A stretch of DNA of 64,000 nucleotides, from assembly GCF_019392245.1 (NCBI RefSeq), contig NZ_JAHXRL010000002.1, forward strand, positions 1 to 64,000. Direction: 5' to 3'. The position numbers and the translations under genes are program-made. This DNA is from Sulfitobacter sp. CW3. GTDB lineage: Bacteria; Pseudomonadota; Alphaproteobacteria; Rhodobacterales; Rhodobacteraceae. Of this stretch, positions 40,298-50,749 are shown one piece after another. The notes beneath the pieces are model-generated. The model saw nothing but the letters and a program-made list of their open reading frames with translations, ran no database searches and had not been told where the DNA came from. Every line of letters starts with the position of its first letter. The first letter of the stretch is position 1.

Positions 40298-42580
40298 CTA
40301 TCCGCATTTACTATGGCCGCAGCTACCGCAGGTCATGCAGCCTTCGACCATCCGTAAATCATACTGTCCACAGCTGCTGCATGCTTTGCCACGAGGCGGG
40401 GTTAAGCCGACAACTTGGGCGCTTGGGTCAGATTTCAGCCCCTGCCCCTCGCCTGCGATAAACCCGGTGGCGATCAGGTGTTGTTCGATCACCCCACCAA
40501 TCGCGGCCAGCATTGACGGGATGTATTTGCCCCCCATCCAAGCGCCGCCGCGCGGGTCGAACACCGCCTTCAGCTCTTCAACAACAAAGGATACATCCCC
40601 ACCCCGCCGGAACACAGCCGAGATCATGCGCGTCAAGGCGACGGTCCAGGCGAAATGCTCCATGTTTTTGGAGTTTATAAAGACCTCAAACGGACGACGA
40701 TGGCCCCCGATGACAACATCATTGACCGTGATGTAAAGCGCGTGCTCGCTATCTGGCCATTTGATTTTGTAAGTCGCGCCTTCCAGCTCTTCGGGGCGGT
40801 CCAGCGGTTCGGACATGTAGACAACCTCGCCGCCGTTCTGGGGCGTCGCTTGCGCAGCGGTTTCGCCAGGGGCGCTGTCGGTTTCCTCAGAGACGGATAG
40901 AACCGACCCGGTCACATCATTGGGGCGGTAGGTCGTGCAGCCTTTGCACCCTTGATCCCACGCCGCCATGTATACGTCTTTGAACGCGTCAAAGCTGATG
41001 TCTTCGGGGCAGTTGATTGTCTTGGAAATGCTACTGTCGACCCATTTTTGTGCCGCTGCCTGCATTTTGACATGGTCCAACGGCGCAAGCGTCTGCGCAT
41101 TCACAAAGTAATCGGGCAGTTCAGTATCGCCCTTCAAATCACGCCACATCTGAACGGCGTAATCGACAACTTCTTCTTCGGTACGGCTGCCGTCTTTTTG
41201 CAGCACCTTGCGGGTGTAGGCATAGGCAAACACAGGCTCGATCCCGGAACTGACATTGCCCGCGTACAGGCTGATCGTACCCGTTGGCGCGATCGAGGTC
41301 AGCAATGCGTTGCGAATGCCGTTTTCCTTGATGGCACCGCGCACGTCCTCATCCATCTGCTGCATGGTTCCCGATGCCAAATAGGCATCCGCGTCAAACA
41401 ATGGAAACGCACCCTTTTCCTTGGCCAAATCGACCGACGCCAGATAGGCGGCGCGCGCAATCACCTTCAACCATGCTTCGGTCTGGGCTGCGGCCTCGTC
41501 CGAGCCATAGCGCAATCCGACCATCAACAACGCATCTGCCAGCCCGGTGACACCCAGCCCGATGCGCCGCTTGGCTTTGGCCTCGGCCTCTTGGGCGTCC
41601 AGCGGAAATTTCGACACGTCCACAACGTTGTCCATCATGCGCACAGCCGTCGCGACCAGCTTGTCCAATGCGTCAACGTCCAGATGGGCCGCGTCATTAA
41701 ACGGGTCAGCAACCATGCGTGCCATGTTGATCGACCCCAGCAAACAGGCCCCGTAAGGCGGCAATGGCTGTTCGCCACAGGGGTTGGTCGCAGCGATGGT
41801 TTCACAATAGCTCAGGTTGTTGGCGCTGTTGATCCGGTCAATGAAAATCACACCGGGTTCCGCGAATTCATAGGTGGCCTTCATGATCCGGTTCCACAGA
41901 TCACGCGCCTGCACGGTCCGGTAGACCTTGCCATCGAACACCAAGTCCCACGGCTTATCCGCCTTGACCGCATCCATGAAAGGGTCTGTGATCAGAACCG
42001 ACATGTTGAACATGCGCAACCGCGCAGGGTCCGACTTGGCCGCGATAAATTTCTCAACATCGGGGTGATCGCACCGCATCGTTGCCATCATCGCACCACG
42101 GCGCGATCCGGCAGACATGATCGTGCGGCACATCGCATCCCACACATCCATAAAGGACAACGGCCCAGAAGCATCAGCCGACACGCCCAGCACATCTGCC
42201 CCCGCAGGACGGATGGTCGAGAAATCATACCCGATCCCACCACCCTGCTGCATGGTGAGCGCCGCCTCTTTCAGCATGTCAAAGATACCGGCCATGCTGT
42301 CAGGCACGGTGCCCATGACAAAACAGTTAAACAGCGTCACACGCCGTGCGGTACCTGCCCCAGCGGTGATGCGCCCCGCAGGCAGGAATTTGAAATCCTC
42401 CAAGGCCTCAAAAAACGTATCTTCCCAAACATCCGGCTGTTTTTCGACCTGTGCCAAATCACGTGCTATCCGCCGCCAGGTGTCTTCGACAGTCACGTCT
42501 TTTGGCGTGCCATCGGCGTCTTTGAACCTGTATTTCATATCCCAAATTTGTTCGGCGATAGGGGTGGCGAATCGTGACAT
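40298..42580 (-). CDS. nrdJ: Adenosylcobalamin-dependent ribonucleotide reductase, class II
   Basis: It makes deoxyribonucleotides without oxygen, using B12 as radical source. Visible are LFNCFVMGTVPDSMAGIFDM, TNPCGEQPLPPYGACLLGSI (the substrate-site Asn, Cys and Glu) and CETIAATNPCGEQ. The C-terminal Cys cluster (ACSSCGQYDLRMVEGCMTCG, then SCGHSKCG) serves as redox or Zn site. 760 residues, a normal length for the shorter alphaproteobacterial type. No partner small subunit is present, as expected. It is divergent from the DUF1489 gene and ends in a clear terminator. Confidence 0.95.
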   Translation of the reverse strand: MSRFATPIAEQIWDMKYRFKDADGTPKDVTVEDTWRRIARDLAQVEKQPDVWEDTFFEALEDFKFLPAGRITAGAGTARRVTLFNCFVMGTVPDSMAGIFDMLKEAALTMQQGGGIGYDFSTIRPAGADVLGVSADASGPLSFMDVWDAMCRTIMSAGSRRGAMMATMRCDHPDVEKFIAAKSDPARLRMFNMSVLITDPFMDAVKADKPWDLVFDGKVYRTVQARDLWNRIMKATYEFAEPGVIFIDRINSANNLSYCETIAATNPCGEQPLPPYGACLLGSINMARMVADPFNDAAHLDVDALDKLVATAVRMMDNVVDVSKFPLDAQEAEAKAKRRIGLGVTGLADALLMVGLRYGSDEAAAQTEAWLKVIARAAYLASVDLAKEKGAFPLFDADAYLASGTMQQMDEDVRGAIKENGIRNALLTSIAPTGTISLYAGNVSSGIEPVFAYAYTRKVLQKDGSRTEEEVVDYAVQMWRDLKGDTELPDYFVNAQTLAPLDHVKMQAAAQKWVDSSISKTINCPEDISFDAFKDVYMAAWDQGCKGCTTYRPNDVTGSVLSVSEETDSAPGETAAQATPQNGGEVVYMSEPLDRPEELEGATYKIKWPDSEHALYITVNDVVIGGHRRPFEVFINSKNMEHFAWTVALTRMISAVFRRGGDVSFVVEELKAVFDPRGGAWMGGKYIPSMLAAIGGVIEQHLIATGFIAGEGQGLKSDPSAQVVGLTPPRGKACSSCGQYDLRMVEGCMTCGSCGHSKCG

Positions 42581-42700
42581 ACTCGGTTCCTTGGAGTTTT
42601 TCGGGATGGATTTAACCTTACCTCAAATCGCCGCAAAAGCACAACAGCTTGAAGGTCATGACAGACAAGCTACATTATATACGCAAGGCGGAGAGATTCT

Positions 42701-43132
42701 TTGAATAAGTACGTAAACATCTTAAAATTGTCGGTAGGTACTGAAAATACCGACGATCTAGCCGCTTGGCAAAAAACTAAGCGCGCTCAAGCGGCTGACG
42801 GCCTACCCCGCCACGTCACCCGCATGTGGCCCAAACGCGAAGCAGAATTGACCAATGGCGGTTCTGTTTTCTGGGTCATCAAAGGCGTTATTCAATGCCG
42901 ACAAAAAATCATACGACTGGATGAATATATCGGGCAAGACGGTATTCGCCGGTGCGCAATCACGATGGACCCAACGCTTGTCCGCGTCCAAAGCGCCTTA
43001 AAACGCCCGTTCCAAGGCTGGCGCTACCTCAGCCCCGAAGACGCGCCCGCTGATCTACCAACAGGCCGCGAGGAAGAAGAGCCACTTCCCACCGAGTTGA
43101 ACCGCGCCTTGGCCGAGATCGGCGTGCTCTAA
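42701..43132 (+). CDS. DUF1489 family protein, 143 aa
   Basis: The conserved shape is recognisable: ILKLSVGTENTDDLAAWQ, then MWPKREAELTNGGSVFWVIK, GVIQCRQKIIRLDEYIG, and FQGWRYLSPEDAPADLP. Function is unknown, but this small cytosolic protein is widespread in alphaproteobacteria. The start is TTG at 42701 with GGCGGAGAG six bases upstream. No ATG fits. Adjacent and divergent to nrdJ. Confidence 0.85.
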   Translation: MNKYVNILKLSVGTENTDDLAAWQKTKRAQAADGLPRHVTRMWPKREAELTNGGSVFWVIKGVIQCRQKIIRLDEYIGQDGIRRCAITMDPTLVRVQSALKRPFQGWRYLSPEDAPADLPTGREEEEPLPTELNRALAEIGVL

Positions 43133-43211
43133 ACCTCAAACGAACCATATGCGGCGAGGTTAGGATTTGAGTTTATTTTGCAAAATGAAAACAGCAGCAG
43201 GTTCGTATTTC

Positions 43212-43244
43212 ATTTTGCCCCCAAACTCCCGCCGGAGGCAAAAT
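43212..43244. terminator. Hairpin between DUF1489 and hisG
   Basis: ATTTTGCC pairs perfectly with GGCAAAAT (43212-43219 / 43237-43244), bracketing CCCAAACTCCCGCCGGA. With A/T on both sides it can serve both convergent genes. Confidence 0.6.
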
Positions 43245-43279
43245 AAATAATGTAATCGCGCGTCAGCGCGGCCTTTGGA

Positions 43280-43969
43280 CTAAGCAAGCTTTTTCAGTAA
43301 TGCCGCAAGGGTCCGGCGTTCATCATCATCCATATCTGCCGTGCGGCTGCGCCAAAGCGTCGCTTGCGATTTCAGGATCAGACCGTCCGACAGAATTTTC
43401 AGATGGTTCGCCCGCAAGGTTTCCCCGCTTGATGTGATGTCGGCGATCGCTTCTGCGGTTTCGTTTTTCACGGTGCCTTCCGTCGCACCCTGACTATCAA
43501 CCAGCGCATAATCCGCTACCCCTGCACCACGCAGGAACTCGCGCACAAGTCGGTGGTATTTGGTTGCAATCCGCAGGCGGAACCCGTGTTGCGCGCGAAA
43601 CGCTGCGGCTGCCGCATCGAGATCATCCAACGTATCCACATCGCGCCATGCAGCAGGCACAGCGACAATCAAATCGGCGTGTCCAAAGGCAAGTTCCTCA
43701 ACCGGAGCCACCAATTGATCCCACAGCGCCAGCTTTTCCTCGATCAAATCAGTCCCGGTGACGCCAAGATGTATGCGTCCTGCGGCCAGCTCGCGCGGGA
43801 TTTCCCCGGCCGACAACAGCATAAGCGACACACCGTCGATGCCGCCAACCGCTGCTGCATATTCGCGATCCGATCCCGTACGCTGCAAGGTGATGCCCCG
43901 CGCAGCGAACCATTCGAATGTTTTCTCCATCAACCGGCCTTTGGAGGGCACACCAAGTTTGATCGTCAT
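43280..43969 (-). CDS. hisG: ATP phosphoribosyltransferase, short form
   Basis: The catalytic subunit of the first step of histidine synthesis (ATP + PRPP). A 229-residue short form without the C-terminal regulatory domain: KLGVPSKGRLMEKTFEWFAA, VSLMLLSAGEIPRELAAGRI, HLGVTGTDLIEE and VDSQGATEGTVKNETAEAIA. Short HisG needs HisZ, which is encoded just upstream with a 4-bp overlap. Confidence 0.95.
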   Translation of the reverse strand: MTIKLGVPSKGRLMEKTFEWFAARGITLQRTGSDREYAAAVGGIDGVSLMLLSAGEIPRELAAGRIHLGVTGTDLIEEKLALWDQLVAPVEELAFGHADLIVAVPAAWRDVDTLDDLDAAAAAFRAQHGFRLRIATKYHRLVREFLRGAGVADYALVDSQGATEGTVKNETAEAIADITSSGETLRANHLKILSDGLILKSQATLWRSRTADMDDDERRTLAALLKKLA

Positions 43970-45045
43970 TGCGCGGCCTCCAGTTCCAGCATCAGGCCCG
44001 GGCGCATCACCCCACCGACAGCAGGGATTTCATCCCCCTGCCCCAGCCGTTTTGTCAGCGCATCATAGCGGCCACCGCTGGCGATGGCAGGCCAATCAGG
44101 CCGTGTTTCCACGCGGAAACCAAAAACAAACCCGTCATAATATTCCATCGACGCGCGCCCATAGCTTGCCTCGAACGCCAGTTGATCGGTATCGATACCG
44201 CGGGCGGCCAACGCATCTGCGCGCGCGGCGGCCAAATCCACGGCATCACCAATCGCGGGCAAATCAACCGCTATGTCATGCAAACGGCTCAGCGCGTTGG
44301 GCATCACTTCACGCACATCTAACAGCGCTGCAATCAGTGCGACTTGCTCTGCCGACAGGGCAGGTGCCTGGGCATCTTCGCGCAGCGCATCAATCCGTGC
44401 CTCGATCTCTTGAGGGCTGCGCAAACCAATCATCGGGGCGTCGTTTTGTACCGCCCCGGCCAGCAACGCAGCCCGAGTGGCCGGCACCGGCGTACTGCCT
44501 GCGAACCGTTCCAGCAAGCTGCGGAACCGTCTGGGTCGCCAGATGTGTCGCATCAACGCGGCCTTGCGGCGCTCCGTTGTGTCCAACCCTTTGACCGCCG
44601 CCATCAATATACCGATGTCGCCTGTGACGGGTTTCACCGGCAGGCCGTTCAGCGCTTCGGATATCCGTGCAAACACTTCGGCATCGGCTGCCGCCGGATC
44701 GGCCCGATCAAACACTTCGTAGCCGACTTGGATAAATTCATTGGCCCGTTCGGGATCATGTTCCTGCCGCCGGAAAACTTCGCCAGCATAGGTATAGCGC
44801 GCCGGGTCTGCCCCATGCGTCATATGCATCTGGACAACGGGCACCGTATAATCAGGCCGCAGCATCTGTTCGCCACGCAGTGCGTCCGATGTCACATAGG
44901 CCCGCGCCCGGATGTCTTCACCGTACAAATCCAGCAAAGTTTCAGCAGGTTGCAAGATCGGCGGTTCCACGACGATTGCCCCCTGCGCCTCGAACATGGC
45001 GCGCAACTGTGCCGCCTTGGCAAGCGTCTCTGAACGGGTTGGCAT
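43966..45045 (-). CDS. hisZ: ATP phosphoribosyltransferase regulatory subunit
   Basis: HisZ is a histidyl-tRNA-synthetase-like paralogue without aminoacylation that makes short HisG active and histidine-sensitive. The catalytic-core fold is visible (EPPILQPAETLLDLYGEDIR, LRPDYTVPVVQMH, FRRQEHDPERANEFIQVGYE). The anticodon domain is absent. 359 residues. Translationally coupled to both hisS and hisG (overlaps of 1 and 4 bp). Confidence 0.93.
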   Translation of the reverse strand: MPTRSETLAKAAQLRAMFEAQGAIVVEPPILQPAETLLDLYGEDIRARAYVTSDALRGEQMLRPDYTVPVVQMHMTHGADPARYTYAGEVFRRQEHDPERANEFIQVGYEVFDRADPAAADAEVFARISEALNGLPVKPVTGDIGILMAAVKGLDTTERRKAALMRHIWRPRRFRSLLERFAGSTPVPATRAALLAGAVQNDAPMIGLRSPQEIEARIDALREDAQAPALSAEQVALIAALLDVREVMPNALSRLHDIAVDLPAIGDAVDLAAARADALAARGIDTDQLAFEASYGRASMEYYDGFVFGFRVETRPDWPAIASGGRYDALTKRLGQGDEIPAVGGVMRPGLMLELEAAQ

Positions 45046-46553
45046 TAGCGGTCCAGCTCCAGTATTTCACGCACCTTTGCGACCAGATCGGCGCGCGGCA
45101 CTTCATATTGGCTCGGCCGGTCTTTCCATTCCTCAAGCGTCGCGTTTTCAGCGATTTTGGCACCAAGGATCAGATCCTTGATCTGGATCATCCCGCTGTC
45201 GAACTCGTCACCGCCAGCAATAACCGCCACAGGGCTGCCCCGACGATCTGCATATTTCAGCTGGTTGCCAAAGTTCTTGGGGTTGCCCAGATACACCTCG
45301 GCGCGGATACCCGCCTGACGCAGTTCGGCCACCATCGCCTGATAGTCCGCCATGCGCGCCTTATCCATTACGGTGACGACAACGGGCCCAACGGTGTCAC
45401 TGGTCAACCGCCCCTTTGCATGCAGCGCCGCCAGCAGGCGGTCCACGCCAATCGATACGCCGGTCGCAGGCACTTCTTGGCCGGTAAAGCGTTTGACCAG
45501 ATCGTCATAGCGCCCGCCCCCCGCAACAGAGCCAAAGTTCCGCACGCGGCCTTTGTCGTCTTTAATTTCAAACGTCAGCTCGGCTTCGAACACAGGGCCG
45601 GTGTAATAGCCAAGACCGCGCACCACGGATGGGTCAATCTCGACCCGGTCGGGGCCATAGCCACCCGCCGCCATCAGATCAGCAATGGTCTCCAGCTCTT
45701 CGACACCTTGCAGGCCAACGGCTGATCCCTCAACCAGATCACGCAGCCGCGCCACGGTTTCCGCACCAGTGTCACGCTTCGCTTGCATAAAGCCCATGAC
45801 CACGTCGGCCTGAGTGTCCGTCAGACCAGCACCGTCAGTAAAATCACCACTATCGTCTTTGCGCCCCGAGCCGAGCAATGCGCGCACGCCGTCCAGCCCC
45901 AGCCGGTCGAGCTTGTCGATCGCGCGCAAAACGATCCCACGCTCGGATGCAAACTTGTCGGGGTCTGACGGATCAAGCACGCCTGCCACTTCCATCACGC
46001 CATTCAACACCTTGCGGTTATTCACACGCACGATGTAATCGCCCCGCTCGATCCCGACTTCCTCAAGGCAGTCAGCCAACATCGCACAAATCTCGGCATC
46101 TGCCGCCACCGAAGGCGCGCCAACCGTATCCGCATCACATTGATAAAACTGACGAAACCGCCCCGGTCCGGGCTTTTCGTTGCGCCACACCGGGCCCATC
46201 GCATAGCGACGATAGGGTGTCGGCAAATCATTGCGGTGCTGCGCATAGACCCGCGCAAGCGGCGCAGTCAGATCATAGCGCAACGCCAACCAGTCGCCGG
46301 GCTTGTCCGCATCCGCATCTTCCTGCCACGCAAAAACACCCTCATTGGGGCGGTCCACATCGGGCAAAAACTTGCCCAAGGCCTCAACCGTCTCGACGCC
46401 TGAACTCTCCAGCGCGTCAAACCCGTAGCGATGATAAACCCCGGCAATCTTGCGCAGCATCTCGGCGCGCTGCGTTACTTCGGCACCGAAATAGTCGCGA
46501 AAGCCTTTTGGCGTTTCTGCCTTGGGGCGGGGGGTCTTCTTTGGCTTGGCCAT
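45045..46553 (-). CDS. hisS: Histidyl-tRNA synthetase
   Basis: A class II aminoacyl-tRNA synthetase. Motif 2 region [20 protein letters not shown] with [13 protein letters not shown]; the histidine-specific loop [13 protein letters not shown]; motif 3 [13 protein letters not shown]; anticodon domain to the C-terminus ([20 protein letters not shown]). 502 residues. The first gene of a hisS-hisZ-hisG operon. Confidence 0.95.
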   Translation of the reverse strand: MAKPKKTPRPKAETPKGFRDYFGAEVTQRAEMLRKIAGVYHRYGFDALESSGVETVEALGKFLPDVDRPNEGVFAWQEDADADKPGDWLALRYDLTAPLARVYAQHRNDLPTPYRRYAMGPVWRNEKPGPGRFRQFYQCDADTVGAPSVAADAEICAMLADCLEEVGIERGDYIVRVNNRKVLNGVMEVAGVLDPSDPDKFASERGIVLRAIDKLDRLGLDGVRALLGSGRKDDSGDFTDGAGLTDTQADVVMGFMQAKRDTGAETVARLRDLVEGSAVGLQGVEELETIADLMAAGGYGPDRVEIDPSVVRGLGYYTGPVFEAELTFEIKDDKGRVRNFGSVAGGGRYDDLVKRFTGQEVPATGVSIGVDRLLAALHAKGRLTSDTVGPVVVTVMDKARMADYQAMVAELRQAGIRAEVYLGNPKNFGNQLKYADRRGSPVAVIAGGDEFDSGMIQIKDLILGAKIAENATLEEWKDRPSQYEVPRADLVAKVREILELDR

Positions 46554-46653
46554 GGGATCACATCCTGCGGGCTGAACTTTGCGCTTCGCATCTACCCCAC
46601 CCCCCCGACAAGAGCAAGCAAACCACGCGCCTTTCGCCTTTCCGCACCCGGTC

Positions 46654-46704
46654 CTTCTCTGGCTTGAAAATATCCTCGGGGGTCAGGGGGCAGACAGCCC
46701 CCTG
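46654..46704 (+). repeat. GC-rich intergenic hairpin repeat, copy 1
   Basis: CTTCTCTGGCTTGAAAATAT runs into CCTCGGGGG and a hairpin CAGGGGGC-AGACA-GCCCCCTG (46684-46691 / 46697-46704). The same element occurs at 51251 and, inverted, at 56727. It separates hisS from slyX. Confidence 0.75.
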
Positions 46705-46766
46705 CCGGTTGCCAAGGGTGTCGCCCTCGCCTATCTGCGGATCACACGCATAGTAAGGATCAGAAC

Positions 46767-46961
46767 ATGGACAAGCTTGAAGAACAAATGGCTCATCTTA
46801 TCCGCAGCGTCGATGATCTGTCAGATGTCGTCGCCCGCCAAGAAACCGAAATCGCAACGCTCACCCGCCGCGTCCACATGTTGATGCAGCGCGAAGGCGA
46901 ACGCGAAGCAGCTGGCAACGAAGGTGTCGTGATCGGAAACGAGCGCCCGCCGCATTACTAA
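46767..46961 (+). CDS. slyX: SlyX family protein, 64 aa
   Basis: A short coiled-coil protein: LEEQMAHLIRSVDDLSDVVA, then RQETEIATLTRRVHMLMQRE, and the typical end ERPPHY. Function unknown. Its length matches the family. It lies between hisS and dnaE on the opposite strand to both. Confidence 0.85.
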   Translation: MDKLEEQMAHLIRSVDDLSDVVARQETEIATLTRRVHMLMQREGEREAAGNEGVVIGNERPPHY

Positions 46962-46995
46962 TGGCACCGGAGTAATGTCGCCGGCAATCCGCTTG

Positions 46996-49900
46996 CTAGA
47001 TTTCCTCGACTTCCAAGACACCGCTGAGCGACCGGATCGCGCCTTTGATCTTGGGCGTGACCGGATATTCCGCGCATAGGTCCACTTCGACTTCTCCCGG
47101 CAGCGTCGGATCCATCAGGCAAAGCTGGATCGGCCCTTTTCCTGCGGATTTCGCAGCCGTTCGCGCACCGGCCAATACCTCGGCGACAGCTTGAATGGCG
47201 ACAGCCTCGTCCACAAAAATCCGCAAGCCCATGTTGCCTGCATCCGCCACGACCGAGTCGATCGGCGCAACTGACCTGCCGAGCAATTTCAACTGGTCAC
47301 TTTCCATGGTCGCCTCGACCATCACCACAACCTTTGATCCGGTCTCAAGGTGATCACGCGCCAGTTCCAGCGTATCCGAGAACAGCGTGACCTCATAGGC
47401 ACCAGTCGGGTCAGACAACTGCGCAAAGGCAAAGCGGTTGCCACGGGCGGATTTGCGTTCTTGCCGCCCTGCGACAATCCCGGCCAGCCGTGCGTTCATC
47501 GCACCTTTGACAGACACCTTTTCAGTCAGTTCATCCAAGGTCAGGAACGGTACACCGCCGCCCGCCGATTTGCGTTTCAACGGCCCCATGTAATCGTCCA
47601 GCGGGTGACCGGACAGATAGAAACCGACGGCCTTGAATTCTTCGGTCAGGCGTTCCGCGGCTTCCCAGTCATCGCAGGGCAGAATGCGTGGCTCGGGCAG
47701 GTCATCGCCCGCCTCGCCAAACAGCGATACCTGATTGCTGGCCTTTTGTTCGTGGATCGCGGCGGAGTAGTTTACCAACCCGTCCAGCGCATTCCAGACC
47801 CGGCGGCGGTTGTTGTCCAGCTGGTCAAACGCGCCCGAGCGCGCCAGCATTTCCAACGGCCGCTTGCCCACACGCTTCAGATCAACGCGGCGTGCCAAAT
47901 CAAACAATGTTGCAAAAGGTTTGTCGATACCTTCGACCTTGCGGCCTTCGGTGATCAGTTTCATGGCCTCGACGCCCACGTTTTTCAACGCACCAAGCGC
48001 ATAGACCAATGCACCGTCGACCACCTTGAACGTCGCATCAGAGCGGTTCACGCAAGGCGGCACCCACGGCAGTTCCAGCCGTTTGCGGACTTCCTCGAAA
48101 TACACCGCCAGCTTGTCGGTCAGGTGGATATCGCAGTTCATCACACCGGCCATAAATTCAACCGGATGGTTCGCCTTTAGCCACGCCGTTTGATAGCTGA
48201 CCACGGCATAGGCCGCCGCGTGGGATTTGTTGAAACCGTAGTTGGCGAATTTTTCCAAAAGGTCGAAAACTTCCGACGCTTTTTTCTTGTCCACGCCATT
48301 GGCCATCGCACCCTTTTCGAACTTGGGGCGTTCCTTGGCCATTTCTTCGGCGATCTTTTTACCCATCGCACGGCGCAACAGGTCAGCACCACCAAGGCTA
48401 TAGCCCGCCATGACCTGCGCGATCTGCATAACCTGTTCTTGGTAAACAATAATACCTTGGGTTTCTTCCAAGATATGGTCAATCGACGGATGCACGGATT
48501 CGCGTTCTTTGAGGCCGTTTTTCACCTCGCAATAGGTCGGGATGTTTTCCATCGGGCCGGGGCGGTACAACGCCACAAGGGCCACAATGTCCTCAATACA
48601 GGTCGGTTTCATCCGCTTGAGGGCATCCATCATGCCGCTGGATTCCACCTGGAACACAGCAACCGTCTTGGCGCTGGCGTATAATTTATACGATGCTTCA
48701 TCATCCAGCGGGACGGTAGCAATATCGTCGATCAACCCTTCTGGCGGTTCAAACAGTTCGGTCCCGTCAGCCGCAATATGCAGATGGCGACCCGATGCCT
48801 TGATCTGGTCCACGGCGTTCTGGATGACGGTCAGGGTTTTCAGACCCAAAAAGTCGAACTTGACCAGACCGGCCTGTTCCACCCATTTCATGTTGAACTG
48901 CGTCGCGGGCATATCCGACCGCGGATCCTGATAAAGCGGTACCAGCGCGTCCAGCGGCCTGTCGCCAATCACAACACCCGCCGCGTGGGTTGATGCGTTG
49001 CGCAACAGCCCCTCGACCTGCTGACCATAATCCAGCAACCGCGCTACGACCTCTTCGTTGCGGGCTTCTTCGCGCAGGCGCGGCTCGTCGGCCAATGCTT
49101 TTTCGATGCTGACGGGTTTCACGCCCTCAACGGGGATCATCTTGGAAAGACGGTCCACCTGACCATAGGGCATCTGCAAAACGCGCCCGATGTCACGCAC
49201 CGCCGCCTTGGACAGCAGCGCACCAAAGGTGATGATCTGCCCCACCTTGTCGCGCCCGTATTTGCGCTGCACATATTGGATCACCTCTTCGCGGCGATCC
49301 ATGCAAAAGTCGATGTCAAAGTCGGGCATCGACACACGTTCAGGGTTCAGGAACCGCTCAAACAGCAGTTGATAGCGCAGCGGGTCAAGGTCGGTGATCG
49401 TCAGCGCATAGGCCACCAGTGACCCCGCACCAGACCCACGCCCCGGCCCGACCGGAATATTCTGATCCTTGGCCCATTTGATAAAATCCGCAACGATCAG
49501 AAAATAGCCGGGGAAACCCATGCCCTCAATAATGCCCAGCTCGAAATCCAGCCGTTTTTCATATTCCTCAACGCTGGTCGCATGGGGAATAACCTTAAGC
49601 CGGTCCTTCAGGCCTTCGTGTGCCTGACGCTTCAGCTCTTCAATCTCGTTATCGGCAAATTTCGGCAGGATCGGATCACGGCGGTAGGCCATAAAGGCGC
49701 AGCGCTTGGCGATCTCGACGGTGTTCTCAATCGCCTCTGGCAGATCGGCAAACAGCGTCACCATCTCCGATTGCGACTTGAAATAATGCTGTGCGGTCAG
49801 GCGGCGGCGGTCCTGTTGCTGATCGACATAGGCCCCGTCGGCAATACAAATCAGCGCATCATGCGCCTCGTACATCGTTGTTTTCGGAAAATAAACGTCA

Positions 49901-50529
49901 TTGGTGGCCACCAAGGGGATGCCCATCGCATAGGCCATCTCGACAAAGCCGCGTTCGGTCAGCCGCTCGGCCTCGGGCTGGCCGTTCTCGTCCGGATGGC
50001 GTTGCAACTCGACGTATAATCTATCACCGAAAGCCCCGTGCAAGCGTTTCATCAACGTCTCAGCCGCAGGCCGCTGCCCGGTTTGCAACAACTGCCCCAC
50101 AGGGCCGCCCGCGCCCCCGGTCAGACAGATGATCCCGGCGCTATATTGCTCCAGCTCGTCTAACGTCACCTCGGGCAACGCGCCGCCCTTGTCGATATAC
50201 AGACAAGAGTTCAGCTTCATCAGATTTTCATAGCCGACCTCTGACTGCGCCAGCAGCACAACAGGGGCGGGTTCGCGGGGCTTTTCCCCCGGCTGCGCAG
50301 TCACATAAGCCAGATCGACCTGACACCCGATGATAGGCTGGATACCCGCGCCTGACATGGCGACCGAAAATTCCAGCGCCGCAAACATGTTGTTGGTGTC
50401 GGTCAACGCCATCGCAGGCATGTCCGCCGATTTACACAGATCAGGCAGCTTTTTCAGCCGCAACGCGCCTTCCAGCAACGAATATTCCGAATGGGTGCGC
50501 AGGTGAATGAATCGGGGTGTGTTTGCCAT
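46996..50529 (-). CDS. dnaE: DNA polymerase III alpha subunit
   Basis: The replicative polymerase subunit, 1177 residues. The PHP domain is at the N-terminus (FIHLRTHSEYSLLEGALRLK). The catalytic palm has PGRGSGAGSLVAYALTITDL and MPDFDIDFCMDRREEVIQYV with the acidic triad. It has the fingers region with YQEQVMQIAQVMAGYSLGGA, helix-hairpin-helix, and an OB domain near the end (AGIVAGRQERKSARGNRFAF). No intein or frameshift. Divergent from xdhA. Confidence 0.96.
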   Translation of the reverse strand: MANTPRFIHLRTHSEYSLLEGALRLKKLPDLCKSADMPAMALTDTNNMFAALEFSVAMSGAGIQPIIGCQVDLAYVTAQPGEKPREPAPVVLLAQSEVGYENLMKLNSCLYIDKGGALPEVTLDELEQYSAGIICLTGGAGGPVGQLLQTGQRPAAETLMKRLHGAFGDRLYVELQRHPDENGQPEAERLTERGFVEMAYAMGIPLVATNDVYFPKTTMYEAHDALICIADGAYVDQQQDRRRLTAQHYFKSQSEMVTLFADLPEAIENTVEIAKRCAFMAYRRDPILPKFADNEIEELKRQAHEGLKDRLKVIPHATSVEEYEKRLDFELGIIEGMGFPGYFLIVADFIKWAKDQNIPVGPGRGSGAGSLVAYALTITDLDPLRYQLLFERFLNPERVSMPDFDIDFCMDRREEVIQYVQRKYGRDKVGQIITFGALLSKAAVRDIGRVLQMPYGQVDRLSKMIPVEGVKPVSIEKALADEPRLREEARNEEVVARLLDYGQQVEGLLRNASTHAAGVVIGDRPLDALVPLYQDPRSDMPATQFNMKWVEQAGLVKFDFLGLKTLTVIQNAVDQIKASGRHLHIAADGTELFEPPEGLIDDIATVPLDDEASYKLYASAKTVAVFQVESSGMMDALKRMKPTCIEDIVALVALYRPGPMENIPTYCEVKNGLKERESVHPSIDHILEETQGIIVYQEQVMQIAQVMAGYSLGGADLLRRAMGKKIAEEMAKERPKFEKGAMANGVDKKKASEVFDLLEKFANYGFNKSHAAAYAVVSYQTAWLKANHPVEFMAGVMNCDIHLTDKLAVYFEEVRKRLELPWVPPCVNRSDATFKVVDGALVYALGALKNVGVEAMKLITEGRKVEGIDKPFATLFDLARRVDLKRVGKRPLEMLARSGAFDQLDNNRRRVWNALDGLVNYSAAIHEQKASNQVSLFGEAGDDLPEPRILPCDDWEAAERLTEEFKAVGFYLSGHPLDDYMGPLKRKSAGGGVPFLTLDELTEKVSVKGAMNARLAGIVAGRQERKSARGNRFAFAQLSDPTGAYEVTLFSDTLELARDHLETGSKVVVMVEATMESDQLKLLGRSVAPIDSVVADAGNMGLRIFVDEAVAIQAVAEVLAGARTAAKSAGKGPIQLCLMDPTLPGEVEVDLCAEYPVTPKIKGAIRSLSGVLEVEEI

Positions 50530-50749
50530 CCTCCAAGCTTAAGCGACCAAACCCCAAGCCGCCATACCCGCTGTCACGTCACGCCCATAATTTCGGCGTG
50601 ACCCGATCAAAACCGGCCCGAAACCCGAAAACCCTTGCCAATACCCTACCCCAGCGCATAGCTTCGATCAGCATTTGCCCGCGCCGCGTTCTACGTCGCA
50701 TCGAACCCCGCGCATCACTTGGGCTCCGGTACCGCGGCGGAACAAACCT

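Noticed and set aside
40952..42577. A 541-residue plus-strand ORF opposite nrdJ
   Set aside because: It is a high-GC antisense shadow. All ribonucleotide reductase motifs are on the minus strand.
43553..45725. Long plus-strand ORFs opposite hisG, hisZ and hisS
   Set aside because: Antisense shadows of well-conserved histidine genes, rich in His, Arg and Gln as expected.
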